Assembly (NCBI RefSeq): GCF_013141715.1
Contig: NZ_WHOA01000148.1
Location: forward strand, 1 to 64,000
Direction: 5' to 3'
Length of the DNA stretch: 64,000 nucleotides
Source of the DNA: Paenibacillus phytorum
GTDB lineage: Bacteria > Bacillota > Bacilli > Paenibacillales > NBRC-103111
How positions within the stretch are numbered: position 1 is the first letter of the stretch; each line of letters opens with the position of its first letter. A program made the translations under genes and the position numbers. Below the pieces are notes generated by a model, which worked only from the letters and a program-made list of their open reading frames with translations, did not search any database and was not told the DNA's origin. Shown piece by piece: positions 49,622 to 57,946 of this stretch.

Positions 49622-50674
49622 CTAAAGCTTTTCCATTTCTTGCTTAATAATTTCCCGCCTTTCCTTAATGTAGTTCATAATGAATTCAGGCTCACCTCTA
49701 AATTCCGAATAGGGCCACTTACGATTATGATCATACAGCATATAAGGGGCTATCGTACCGTGTAAATGTGCTATCATCGGGGATATCTGTTTCCTTGTAA
49801 ACGATGTACGAAGAATGGATGCAAGAATTTGTTTATAACGCAGCCTAACACTCTTGAAACTCATCAGTTTTTCGGTCAAGCCATTGTAGCCCTTAATTCG
49901 TACCAAATCACTGCCGCATGCTTTCCCATAGCAATTTCTCCCCCAAGTGCCTTCGTAATCCCAGGGTATGATACGGTATAATTTGGTAGGCTTATGACGA
50001 TAGATCGCATAATTTTGATCAAATCCATCAAAGTTTCCGGTGAAAACAGCTCCTGCTAACCATCGCAAATAATTATCAATATCCAAATGGGATTGCAAGT
50101 ATTGAGCTAATGGCTTCCCAGACAGTTTATTGATCTTAGAAATGAATGCGCTCAGTTCTTTTCTTTCGGTGCTTAAGCCCATGATTTGCTCGTACCCTTC
50201 AAACAACGACTTCTTATTCCTTTTTGTTTCAGGGTGAAACAGTTCAAAATTGGCATCATCATCCACAGCATAGAATAGGGATTGCGCACTAATCCTCCTT
50301 TTCCTGAAGAAGTTTTTATCAACGGCTTCTAATTCTAAATAAACCCCCAGACTCTCTCCATTTAGCTTCAATTCAAAATGCTTCGTTTGTGGACTAGGCA
50401 CACCAATTCGTTGAAAAAATCGAAATGAGAGCGCATTTCGTATCATTGAAGGATCGTCATACTCCGCATTCAGATGGTAAGTCTTACCTCCGTACACAAT
50501 TTCATACGATTTCTTCATATACTCTCGCGTGTGGCCCCCCCGATAACGGACCTTAAGAGGAACACTTTTCCCATTACTAATAAGTACACCGTTTACGAAT
50601 TGCTTGCTCCAAACATCTTCATTCAACTTTCTAAGCTGCTGATCCTGGATTACGATATGTCGAGTCGGTATCAT
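49622..50674 (-). CDS. cotH: CotH-family spore-coat kinase
   Basis: 350 residues of the CotH kinase family, which phosphorylates Ser in repetitive CotB/CotG proteins during coat assembly. Visible are KVRYRGGHTREYMKKSYEI, the substrate-Lys region ELKLNGESLGVYLELEAVDKNFF, NYLRWLAGAVFTGNFDGFDQNYAIYR and the metal-binding IIPWDYEGTWGRNCYG. The invariant Asp and the D-x-D-G-like residues are preserved, so it is likely active. Flanked by a repeat-rich CotG-like gene and CotB-like genes, as in Bacillus. ATG with AAGGCGG. Confidence 0.9.
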   Translation of the reverse strand: MIPTRHIVIQDQQLRKLNEDVWSKQFVNGVLISNGKSVPLKVRYRGGHTREYMKKSYEIVYGGKTYHLNAEYDDPSMIRNALSFRFFQRIGVPSPQTKHFELKLNGESLGVYLELEAVDKNFFRKRRISAQSLFYAVDDDANFELFHPETKRNKKSLFEGYEQIMGLSTERKELSAFISKINKLSGKPLAQYLQSHLDIDNYLRWLAGAVFTGNFDGFDQNYAIYRHKPTKLYRIIPWDYEGTWGRNCYGKACGSDLVRIKGYNGLTEKLMSFKSVRLRYKQILASILRTSFTRKQISPMIAHLHGTIAPYMLYDHNRKWPYSEFRGEPEFIMNYIKERREIIKQEMEKL

Positions 50675-50696
50675 GGCACACCGCCTTTTTACATAA

Positions 50697-50724
50697 TAAA
50701 AAGCCTATCTATAGTAGATAGACT
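50697..50724 (-). terminator. Terminator of the CotG-like gene
   Basis: GTCTATCTA and TAGATAGGC pair around a three-base loop with five T after it on the minus strand. It ends the CotG-like transcript just ahead of cotH, making the two separate units. Confidence 0.65.
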
Positions 50725-50750
50725 TTCATTCTAGATTAATTTATTCGTGA

Positions 50751-51194
50751 TTATGAACGATTGCCACGGCTCTTGTTACCTCTTGTTTTGTTTCCACGAG
50801 ACTTGTTGCCTCTTGTTTTGTTTCCACCAGATTTGTTTCCACCTGTTTTATTGCCTCTTGTTTTGTTTCCACCAGATTTGATGCCTCTTGTTTTGTCATT
50901 CTTTTGGGCATTTGTTTTTTCAGTTTTCGTGCCTCTTGTTTTTTCATTCTTTTGGGCATTTGTTTTTTCAGTATTCATGCCTCTTGTTTTTTCATTTTTT
51001 TGAGCATTTGTTTTTTCAGTATTCGTGCCTCTTGTTTTTTCATTTTTTTGAGCATTTGTTTTTTCAGTATTGGTGCCTCTTGTTCTGTCGCTTTTGTTGC
51101 CTCTTGTTTTGTCACTTTTGTTACCTCTTGTTTTATTACTTTTGTTACCTCTTGATTTGTCGCAATTACATTTGTTAGATACTATAACTTCCAT
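50751..51194 (-). CDS. CotG-like repetitive spore-coat protein
   Basis: 147 residues of very low complexity. The core is four 16-residue repeats of the form TRGTNTEKTNAQKNEK, flanked by arrays of RGNKSNKT and GGNKTRGNKS units. It is highly basic and rich in Ser/Thr, Lys, Asn and Arg, without hydrophobic core. This is the composition of CotG-type CotH substrates, where Ser/Lys repeats are phosphorylated; the word KS/KT is abundant. AAGGAGG lies before the ATG. The DNA repeat is 48 bp, so unit number probably varies. Confidence 0.75.
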   Translation of the reverse strand: MEVIVSNKCNCDKSRGNKSNKTRGNKSDKTRGNKSDRTRGTNTEKTNAQKNEKTRGTNTEKTNAQKNEKTRGMNTEKTNAQKNEKTRGTKTEKTNAQKNDKTRGIKSGGNKTRGNKTGGNKSGGNKTRGNKSRGNKTRGNKSRGNRS

Positions 51195-51472
51195 CTTTTA
51201 AAACCTCCTTATAGTTTATAGTGCAGTCTATGATAGGAGATTTGAATTGGATAGAGATATTGGTTGATATAGAAAAATTAATTAATAGTAGATTCGTTCT
51301 CTTGGTGGAATTAATGCAAAAATAGATTCTAATCTAGTACCTCATCTCTAACGGATACATATACTTATAATACAAATGAGCAGCAATGACATTGGTACAG
51401 GAGGTGAACACAAACTAGTATCCGCTGCTTATATTCAAAATAAACCACATTCTTGAGAGGGGAAATGACAAA

Positions 51473-52063
51473 ATGAGTTTAAACTATTTAGGTTCATTAA
51501 TCGGTACTGAGGTTAAAATCAATCGTGGAGGTCCTGACTCTATCGTTGGTAGATTACTTTCTGTCCATCATGATTACTTAGTAATCCGTATGAATGATGG
51601 AACAATTGTATACATTCAATTACAGCATATCAAAAGCATTAGTAGTACAAACAGTAATGCTAGCAGGGGTAACAAAAGTAACAAAAGTAACAAAAGCAAC
51701 AAAAGTAACAGAAGTAACAGAAGTAACAGAACTCACCAACGTTTTGAACATGCGTATACCTTTGAAGGTCTCTTGGGTCAATTGAGATACACGAATGTTC
51801 AAATCAACCGTGGTGGCCCTGAAAAAGTTGAAGGACTTCTCGTACATTCCGGGGATAACATCATACTGATTGTGGTAAATAATGAAATCGTCCGTATTCC
51901 AATCTTCCATGTTAAAAGTATTAATGCCCTTAACAAAAATAAAAGCAATGGCAACAAATCCAATAGCTCCAATAAAAACAATAAAAGCAACAAAAGCAAC
52001 AAAGCAACCGCTGCACAAATCGTTGCGATTAAACTTATGTTACAAAAATACCGCTCTCGTTAA
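51473..52063 (+). CDS. CotB-type spore-coat protein, duplicated domain
   Basis: 196 residues containing two copies of the same domain: VKINRGGPDSIVGRLLSVHH (about 12-31) and VQINRGGPEKVEGLLVHSG (about 108-126). A basic Ser/Lys/Asn linker (ASRGNKSNKSNKSNKSN) separates them and a second one follows near the C-terminus. CotB proteins have such an N-terminal fold and a Ser/Lys tail phosphorylated by CotH. SD GAGAGGGG. It is divergent from the CotG-like gene across a 278-base region in which I see no certain sigma-K promoter. Confidence 0.75.
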   Translation: MSLNYLGSLIGTEVKINRGGPDSIVGRLLSVHHDYLVIRMNDGTIVYIQLQHIKSISSTNSNASRGNKSNKSNKSNKSNRSNRSNRTHQRFEHAYTFEGLLGQLRYTNVQINRGGPEKVEGLLVHSGDNIILIVVNNEIVRIPIFHVKSINALNKNKSNGNKSNSSNKNNKSNKSNKATAAQIVAIKLMLQKYRSR

Positions 52064-52100
52064 ATTTAGTAGAACTTGCTATATGATACCCATATCCTAT

Positions 52101-52160
52101 AACCCCAATCTCGTCGCAGGCGCGCTGATTGCTACGGCATTCAGCGCGCCATTTGGGGTT
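52101..52160 (+). terminator. Double-stem terminator containing an arsB-like fragment
   Basis: The outer stem AACCCCAA/TTGGGGTT encloses the inner perfect stem GGCGCGCTGA/TCAGCGCGCC. There is only a weak T-tract (TTATTTAT). Its sequence also reads as a fragment of the neighbouring permease gene; see findings. Confidence 0.6.
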
Positions 52161-52221
52161 ATTTATGTACTATTACATTAAGGATAAAGCAATTCTACTA
52201 GATTGAAAGGAGGTGCAAACT

Positions 52222-52929
52222 GTGGAAACTATGACTAATCTAATTGATAAGCAAGTAGAGCTATCGTTATCGGGGATCCAACAACCCTTAAAGGGAGTTC
52301 TGCTTGAAGTTGGCAGTGATCTTATCGTGATCTTCAATGAATTTCACTTTTACTATATTCCAATCATCCATTTACAATATTTAAAGCTCGATACCTATGC
52401 AAGCTCATCATCCATTGACCCACCTACGGAATATCCTTTTGATCTTCAGTCTGCCTCAATCTCTTATCGAAAGATGTTGATGAGCGCTAAAGGAATGTTC
52501 GTTGAAATATATATCACAGGCAATCAAAGCATACATGGTTACTTGACCCATATCATGAATGATTATTTTGCCTTCCACTCCCCTGTGTTTCATACGATTT
52601 TCATTTCGATGAAGCACGTCAAATATGTGATCCCTTACCATCCTAATACGACACCTTACTCGATGAAAATGGAGCATTTTCTCGTCCAACCTTCTCAAGT
52701 TACGTTTTCACGGACGTTTGATCAACAGTTGAAAAAGCTGGAAAGCCAGTTTGTAGTTCTGGATCTTGGAGAAAATCCCAGCAAAATTGGGGTCCTTCAT
52801 ACAGCGGACCATCCATTTCTCGAGCTTCATACAGCTACCGGGAAATCGATATTGCATAGTGAGCATGTGAAAACGATTCATTTACCTTCTGTTCGCAAAG
52901 GCGACAATTGGGGAGGACGCATTTTCTAA
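52222..52929 (+). CDS. CotB-like spore-coat protein, paralogue B
   Basis: 235 residues homologous along their whole length to paralogue A at 47175: the two beta domains contain VEIYITGNQSIHGYLTHIMNDYFAFHSP versus VEIYISNNQTIHGYVRHISQDYLVFHSP. A C-terminal third part (FVVLDLGENPSKIGVLHTADHPFLELHT) is also shared. The GTG at 52222 is preferred because AGGAGG lies 8 bases upstream. Coat function is inferred from fold and locus. Confidence 0.7.
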   Translation: METMTNLIDKQVELSLSGIQQPLKGVLLEVGSDLIVIFNEFHFYYIPIIHLQYLKLDTYASSSSIDPPTEYPFDLQSASISYRKMLMSAKGMFVEIYITGNQSIHGYLTHIMNDYFAFHSPVFHTIFISMKHVKYVIPYHPNTTPYSMKMEHFLVQPSQVTFSRTFDQQLKKLESQFVVLDLGENPSKIGVLHTADHPFLELHTATGKSILHSEHVKTIHLPSVRKGDNWGGRIF

Positions 52930-53020
52930 CGTTGACGTCCAGTTTGGACGTCATTTTGCTTTGTTGTGGCAAATGGGCCTTCTGGGCATACACTAAGACA
53001 TAAACTTCGAGAGGAAGACC

Positions 53021-53911
53021 ATGATGACCTATAATTATGAGAACCTGCCGCAACCACTCCAATCTTGGACATTTCAGCATCCTAACCAACCCCCAGTTCC
53101 CCATCCCGTATGGCCTTACATCGCTCAGGCTCCTTGGGCTCAGGATTTAGAACATGAGTTCCGTGAAAGAGATCAGCCTCTCACTTTTGTTCTGGTTCAT
53201 GGCTCGTGGGCAGATGCAAGCTTTTGGTCGGGGATTGCTGCTGAATTACGCAAAAAAGGCCATACCGTCTATGTTCCTGAATTCCCAGGACATGGCGCTG
53301 ACCCTAACAAGGCTGCTACACATGCGATGATGACAAAATCCATCGCCGATTACGTAACATCTCACAATTTAAAGAATATTATTTTGGTTGGACATAGCTT
53401 TGGAGGCAGTTTAGTTCAAAAAGTAGCAGAACTTATTCCCGATCGTCTGAAAAGACTCGTATTCATGAACGCATTTGTACTTAAAGATGGTGGATCGCTT
53501 GCCGATGAGTTTCCTCCCTCTATGAAAGCAATGTTCAAGCAGCTCGTAGAAAGCTCAAAGGACAATACAGTATTGCTTCCGTTTCCTCTTTTCAGAGAAT
53601 CCTTTGCCAATCTAGCAAGTTATGCGCAAGCTCAACAGCTCTATAAAAAAGTCACACCTGAACCTGCCGGGCCCTTATTTGAAAAGTTTGACTTGAAGAA
53701 ATTCTACAGCTTGCAAGTACCCAAAAGCTATGTCCATCTGATGGAAGACACGGCCATACCACTTGGCAATCCAGAATATGGCTGGCATCCGCATATGTCA
53801 AGCCGATTGGGTTTATATCGATTTATTCAAGCTCATGGTGATCATATGTCAACAGCACAATTCGAGCCTAAACTTATTGCACGAAAGATTTATGAAGCGT
53901 CTAGAGACTAA
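53021..53911 (+). CDS. Alpha/beta hydrolase
   Basis: 296 residues. The nucleophile elbow GHSFGGSLV holds the catalytic Ser, LVHGSWADASFW is the oxyanion-loop region and the C-terminal HGDHMS supplies the His. It resembles salicylate-esterase/hydroxynitrile-lyase-like hydrolases. A 50-residue N-terminal extension (YENLPQPLQSW) without a signal peptide is unusual. It is the last plus-strand gene of the cot locus, about 90 bases behind paralogue B. SD GAGAGGAAG. Substrate unknown. Confidence 0.8.
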   Translation: MMTYNYENLPQPLQSWTFQHPNQPPVPHPVWPYIAQAPWAQDLEHEFRERDQPLTFVLVHGSWADASFWSGIAAELRKKGHTVYVPEFPGHGADPNKAATHAMMTKSIADYVTSHNLKNIILVGHSFGGSLVQKVAELIPDRLKRLVFMNAFVLKDGGSLADEFPPSMKAMFKQLVESSKDNTVLLPFPLFRESFANLASYAQAQQLYKKVTPEPAGPLFEKFDLKKFYSLQVPKSYVHLMEDTAIPLGNPEYGWHPHMSSRLGLYRFIQAHGDHMSTAQFEPKLIARKIYEASRD

Positions 53912-54066
53912 CAAGCTATCAGAATTTGATAAGTATTTAATAATTCATCCAACTCACCAGATAATCGCAATATGAACTCAGACCGGAGCTCGTACATGTT
54001 TCCCGCATGGTTAAGCTCACCCCTTTTAGCTTCTATTTTCTTCTCTGTTTCAATTAACGGGTCCAT
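53908..54066 (-). CDS. Spo0E-like aspartyl-phosphate phosphatase
   Basis: 52 residues of two helices, with LIETEKKIEAKRGELNHAG and the signature LSGELDELLNTYQ, the S-x-E-L-D motif with the catalytic Asp of Spo0E-family phosphatases. Such peptides dephosphorylate Spo0A-P and delay sporulation. ATG with GGAGG at 9-base spacing. Its 3' end overlaps the hydrolase stop by 4 bases in the opposite direction. It fits the sporulation theme of this region. Confidence 0.8.
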   Translation of the reverse strand: MDPLIETEKKIEAKRGELNHAGNMYELRSEFILRLSGELDELLNTYQILIAC

Positions 54067-54154
54067 TGTGCATGACCTCCAATGAATAGTCTATTATTTA
54101 TATATTTTATACAAATATTGTTAAGAAAATATAAGTTTTACAAAGCAAACTACG

Positions 54155-54192
54155 AAAGCGCTGTTGTCGAAGAGACAACATGCGCTTTTTTT
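54155..54192. terminator. Bidirectional terminator
   Basis: AAAGCGC-GTTGTC and GACAAC-GCGCTTT form a strong stem with seven T on the plus strand. It separates the Spo0E-like region from the protease gene. Confidence 0.75.
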
Positions 54193-54194
54193 GT

Positions 54195-55565
54195 TTAAGT
54201 ACAAGTTGGCTGACTTTTTTGCTTAGGATTTGAACGCAACCAGTTCAACATATCGTCAATTGTATGCACCGGTACAATAAGCAGCCCGGGTGCTCCTCGT
54301 CTTGCTTCTGACTCATTCAGAGATGGAACAAAGAATACATCGGCATCCGTTCTGCTGACACTATAGGCTTTCTGCTCTAACCCTCCAACAGGACCGATCG
54401 AACCATCAGGCTCCATGGTACCCGTGCCTGCAACACGATTGCCATAAGTAACACCGCAAGGTGTAAGCTGATCAATCAATGTTAGTGCCAATACCGCCCC
54501 ATGCGAGGGTCCCCCCTCATGCAGTAAATAGTTATGATATTTCACCGGCTCTGGAATATCATATTGCATCTCATTCGCCACTTGAATGCCGAAGGCAGCA
54601 CGACTCGGGTCGTCCGGATTTACTCGAGTCTTAACCGAAAGACTAACTTGCTTTCCGCCGCGAAGTACCAATACCTTCACCTGATCCCCGGGCTTGGTCA
54701 ATTTCATGCGGGCTGTCAGCTCTTGAACTGTTGTAACGCTATAATCATTTACTTCCTTGATCACATCGCTTAGCTGCAAGATGCCAGTGCCAGGACTATC
54801 TTTCAGAATAGCCGTGATACGAACACCGTGTGAGGTGATTCCCTTGCCTTTACCTACTTTCTGAAAAGCAATAGCACTTCCCGCGGCGTTCGCATCCGCC
54901 TTCATTGTACGTACTTCTTGGTTGTACTCTCCCAAAGACATACCAAGGTTCTTCGGTTCAAAGGTATACTTAGCAAAAAGCTTCGCATATAGCCAATCGA
55001 TCGGGAATGCTGGCCGCTCAAAGACGAGCACACCCGAAATATCTCCATGAGCTTTTCCCTCATTTGCCTGTGCGTAGCGATTCATATTTAAGGTCAATCC
55101 TGGGTAAGTGACCATGGAATTCGTCGGCCAGAACATCACAAGCATTAGTAACAAAGTGGATATAAACAAAGTTATACTCTGAACAGGCATCTTGCGACGC
55201 ATCCGTTCATGGAAAAATAAATCTATAAACACTAGTAACCAAGTTATTAGAAAAGTACTCACCGAAATTTCAATCTTTTTCGGAATTGTGAGCAAGATGA
55301 TTACACTCACCAAGGAAGCAACGATTAACGCAATACTTCGAACACGACCCCAGGCATTTCCTTGCGAGAACATTTGCCATAGTGCGCCAGCCATCCAAAG
55401 AAAAGGAATCAAGGCAAGCACATAGATCAGTAGATCAATCGCATCTATCCAATAAATCCTTGTACCCAATCGCAAGGGATCTGGCAGCCAAATTAATTCC
55501 CCAGTAACAGCTAATATCAGAGCCAAAACCATACCCAAGTAGTAAAGTGTTTGCCAGCGTGCCAT
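54195..55565 (-). CDS. Membrane PDZ-Lon-type serine protease
   Basis: 456 residues. Four to five N-terminal transmembrane helices (1-150) precede a PDZ domain (about 230-335, GVRITAILKDSPGTGILQLSD) and a C-terminal S16 (Lon-like) protease domain. The catalytic Ser lies in HEGGPSHGAVLAL and the Lys in VGGLEQKAYS. This order matches YlbL-type proteins but the N-terminal membrane part is longer. It should cleave envelope proteins outside the membrane. SD is weak. Single gene. Confidence 0.82.
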   Translation of the reverse strand: MARWQTLYYLGMVLALILAVTGELIWLPDPLRLGTRIYWIDAIDLLIYVLALIPFLWMAGALWQMFSQGNAWGRVRSIALIVASLVSVIILLTIPKKIEISVSTFLITWLLVFIDLFFHERMRRKMPVQSITLFISTLLLMLVMFWPTNSMVTYPGLTLNMNRYAQANEGKAHGDISGVLVFERPAFPIDWLYAKLFAKYTFEPKNLGMSLGEYNQEVRTMKADANAAGSAIAFQKVGKGKGITSHGVRITAILKDSPGTGILQLSDVIKEVNDYSVTTVQELTARMKLTKPGDQVKVLVLRGGKQVSLSVKTRVNPDDPSRAAFGIQVANEMQYDIPEPVKYHNYLLHEGGPSHGAVLALTLIDQLTPCGVTYGNRVAGTGTMEPDGSIGPVGGLEQKAYSVSRTDADVFFVPSLNESEARRGAPGLLIVPVHTIDDMLNWLRSNPKQKSQPTCT

Positions 55566-55678
55566 CCCTCAAACATCCCCTATTTCACCGAATCGTAAAT
55601 GTACGCCATTCATGAACGCACAGCTTTAATAATAACGTTTAATCCAAAGATCAACAATTGAAGTCGATTATCTAATTA

Positions 55679-55718
55679 AAAATAGCAGACACCCAAATCA
55701 TAAGGTATCTGCTGCTTT
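55679..55718 (-). terminator. Terminator of hisA-like gene
   Basis: AGCAGATACC and GGGTGTCTGCT stem with a TTATGATTT loop and five T after it on the minus strand. Confidence 0.75.
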
Positions 55719-55721
55719 TAA

Positions 55722-56483
55722 CTAAGTTAACTCGTTCATATAGTTCACAACTTCATCATAAGAGAGCTTACCTCCGAAAATATCTAAGGCACTCCCAATG
55801 GTAATATCAAGCTTTCCGCCCGACAACTCTTTGAATAGCTCAATATCCGCGAATGATCTTGCCCCTCCTGCGTAGGTAGTAGGAATTACAACCCAATCTG
55901 CCAACGTACTGACCAGGCTTTGCTGAATCCCGCTCTGTTTGCCCTCTACATCAACAGCGTGAATCAGAAACTCATCACAATATTGTTCTAGAAACCGAAT
56001 ATTTTCTTTATTCAATTCAAAGTTACTCAATTGCTTCCATTGGTTGGTAGCTACGAACCATTTGCCATCCTTCTCTTTACAGCTGAGATCTATGACCAAA
56101 TTGTTTTTACCTACCTCAGCTACGATTTGTTTAAGATTATCCATATTCAACTGCCCGTCGCGGAAAATATAGGAGGTCACAACGACGTGTGAAGCACCTT
56201 GCTCAAGATAATAGCTAGCATTCTCCGCATGAATACCACCGCCAATTTGCAAACCGCCGGGATACTCACGTAGCGCGTTAACGGCTTCATCCTTATTCCC
56301 GTCACCGAGCATGATGACATGTCCTCCAAGTAAATGATCCCTTTTGAACATCGCGGCATAATAGGTTGAGTCATAAGAGGAAACAAAATTTTCAATGATT
56401 TCCTTACCCTCCATACTTAATGTCTCACCTACGATTTGTTTAACTTTACCGTTGTGTAAATCGATACAAGGTCTAAATTTCAC
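55722..56483 (-). CDS. hisA: Eukaryote-type HisA (ProFAR isomerase)
   Basis: 253-residue TIM-barrel 1-(5-phosphoribosyl)-5-[(5-phosphoribosylamino)methylideneamino]imidazole-4-carboxamide isomerase. It has the eukaryotic (yeast HIS6) form: VKFRPCIDLHNGKVKQIVG at the start, VHVIMLG-like GHVIMLGDGN, LQIGGGIHAENA and PTTYAGGARSF near the end. Bacterial HisA usually begins IIPAIDLxxGxxVRLxQG. The GTG at 56483 is preferred since GGGGG lies 8 bases upstream; the longer frame is leader sequence. No other histidine gene is adjacent. Confidence 0.85.
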   Translation of the reverse strand: MKFRPCIDLHNGKVKQIVGETLSMEGKEIIENFVSSYDSTYYAAMFKRDHLLGGHVIMLGDGNKDEAVNALREYPGGLQIGGGIHAENASYYLEQGASHVVVTSYIFRDGQLNMDNLKQIVAEVGKNNLVIDLSCKEKDGKWFVATNQWKQLSNFELNKENIRFLEQYCDEFLIHAVDVEGKQSGIQQSLVSTLADWVVIPTTYAGGARSFADIELFKELSGGKLDITIGSALDIFGGKLSYDEVVNYMNELT

Positions 56484-56614
56484 GAAAATACCCCCACTAG
56501 ATACAATTGCTGCTAAGATCAATTTTCCATCAATTATAGCACAAATAGCCCTCTAATGTTGCTCACAATGTCACCGCCATGTTATCGTTATTTGGTTAAT
56601 ACTTCCAATCCCGA

Positions 56615-57121
56615 GTGGAGTTGAACAATCAAATGAATCTATCCGATAGAACCTACAAGAATTTTCTCCCGCACTCCTTGAAACTAATTGTCTTGTTTAT
56701 TAGCTTGTACGGGTTAACTTTTGCGTTAGCAGCCCTATCCTATCCTATTTTTTCAAGTGTTCCTTATGACAGATCTATCACGAAGTCAGGCTTATATTAT
56801 GGCCTTCTCTTTTCCATAGTACCTTATTTTTCAATAGGGTACTGGGTTCGGAATCAGCCTTACACGGGCAAAATCTTTGCCTCGTTCTCCCTACTTTTCA
56901 TTTTATTCATGGAAAAAGTTGTTTTCATTTATATACTCGGAATTTTTGACACTCTTCCATCACACGGTCATAACTTGTTACTACAGAGCGGATTTAACTT
57001 AGCTTGTGAAGAACTTCCTTTCTACTGTCATCCGATGATCTACCTTGTATTCGGAACACTTTTAGCAGCAGCTTCCTATTTGACAGCATTCCTCGTGAAA
57101 GAAAACCCCATCCATAGATGA
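56615..57121 (+). CDS. Hypothetical four-helix membrane protein
   Basis: 168 residues with four hydrophobic segments (about 24-45, 65-85, 90-115, 140-160). No motif recognised. The start may be the GTG at 56615 or the ATG at 56633 (MNLSDRTYKNFLPHS); neither has a strong SD. A stand-alone gene divergent from hisA. Confidence 0.55.
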   Translation: MELNNQMNLSDRTYKNFLPHSLKLIVLFISLYGLTFALAALSYPIFSSVPYDRSITKSGLYYGLLFSIVPYFSIGYWVRNQPYTGKIFASFSLLFILFMEKVVFIYILGIFDTLPSHGHNLLLQSGFNLACEELPFYCHPMIYLVFGTLLAAASYLTAFLVKENPIHR

Positions 57122-57148
57122 GGTTTTCTTGATTTATATCTATATGAT

Positions 57149-57622
57149 TTACTTTTTATTGAATCCTTCTTCTTCCAGATACTCTTGAACTTCTTCATAG
57201 GTTTCGAAAGCGCAGTCTAGATTGCTGCCAGCATAGATATACCATAAATCTTCAACGAAAGTAACGACCAAAAGATGGCCGTCTTCATCTATCCAGTGCT
57301 CTTCTTGTTGTTCTGTATCCATCTTTGGAAGCTTCTTGGATGTCTTACCCGTTAAAGAATGAATCGACTTCTCGATAATGTCGCGCAGCTCTTCTGCGCT
57401 GAAATCGCGGATATTGATTAACCCTTTGTTGTCCGTCGCATATCCTTTGATATATTCAGCGTAAACAAATCCATTTCCGTTTGGGTGCAGGTGATAAACA
57501 ACGGTCTTCTTATCATAAGCACTGTCTTCATAATGAAAATTGATCCGTCCAAGTGATACATTTTTCCGCTCTAACTCGGGAAAAGATTCCACGATTGCTA
57601 ATTTTTCTTCTAAACTAAGCAT
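57149..57622 (-). CDS. Hypothetical protein
   Basis: 157 residues, acidic, soluble, mixed alpha/beta (LSLEEKLAIVESFPELERKN; C-terminal ETYEEVQEYLEEEG). No known motif or signal. It is the last of three small minus-strand ORFs spaced 15 bases or overlapping, so they form an operon of unknown function. Confidence 0.6.
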   Translation of the reverse strand: MLSLEEKLAIVESFPELERKNVSLGRINFHYEDSAYDKKTVVYHLHPNGNGFVYAEYIKGYATDNKGLINIRDFSAEELRDIIEKSIHSLTGKTSKKLPKMDTEQQEEHWIDEDGHLLVVTFVEDLWYIYAGSNLDCAFETYEEVQEYLEEEGFNKK

Positions 57623-57637
57623 ACAAGCCTCCGTAAT

Positions 57638-57946
57638 TTACTCAATAACTTGAATTTTAAACACGTTCTCCAATTTTCCATCGGATCTTTTTTTCAAAGG
57701 CACTTTAATGTCTCTTCCGAGTTCTTTGAAAAAAGTTTCAACATCACATTGTACATTGGAAAGGATAACTTTGAATGAACCGTCTTCGACAATGTTCTGA
57801 TTAGCTTCTGCAAGGACCTTAACATCTACCGCGTATTTCTTCGTTAACGTGTTGATGTATCGGCTGAAAATTTCAATTAATTCCTCATTGTTAAAATTTT
57901 CAATAACCAGTTTTCCCTTGTTCGTAAAATTTAAATGAACGTTCAC
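57638..57946 (-). CDS. Hypothetical protein
   Basis: 102 residues, beta-rich start (VHLNFTNKGKLVIENFN) and charged remainder. GTG start with GGGG 10 bases upstream. It overlaps the preceding 74-codon ORF and precedes the 157-residue gene. Function unknown. Confidence 0.5.
   Translation of the reverse strand: MNVHLNFTNKGKLVIENFNNEELIEIFSRYINTLTKKYAVDVKVLAEANQNIVEDGSFKVILSNVQCDVETFFKELGRDIKVPLKKRSDGKLENVFKIQVIE

Noticed and set aside
50761..51178. Three long plus-strand frames over the CotG-like gene
   Set aside because: Low-complexity shadows of the 48-bp repeats; composition is Phe/Cys-rich and no start signal is present.
51375..51455. 26-codon ORF (ATG AGC AGC AAT...) ahead of the CotB gene
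   Set aside because: No ribosome site, and its TATAAT-like neighbour is too close to act as a promoter for it; chance is likely.
51620..52018. Open minus-strand frames opposite the CotB gene, rich in Val/Phe/Leu
   Set aside because: They are mirror frames of the Ser/Lys/Asn repeats (AAC/AGT/AAA triplets) with no SD or family match.
52085..52098. Sigma-K-like promoter (AC, 15 bases, CATATCCTA) between the CotB genes
   Set aside because: The strong stem-loop at 52101-52160 would lie between it and the next gene, so it is unlikely to drive it.
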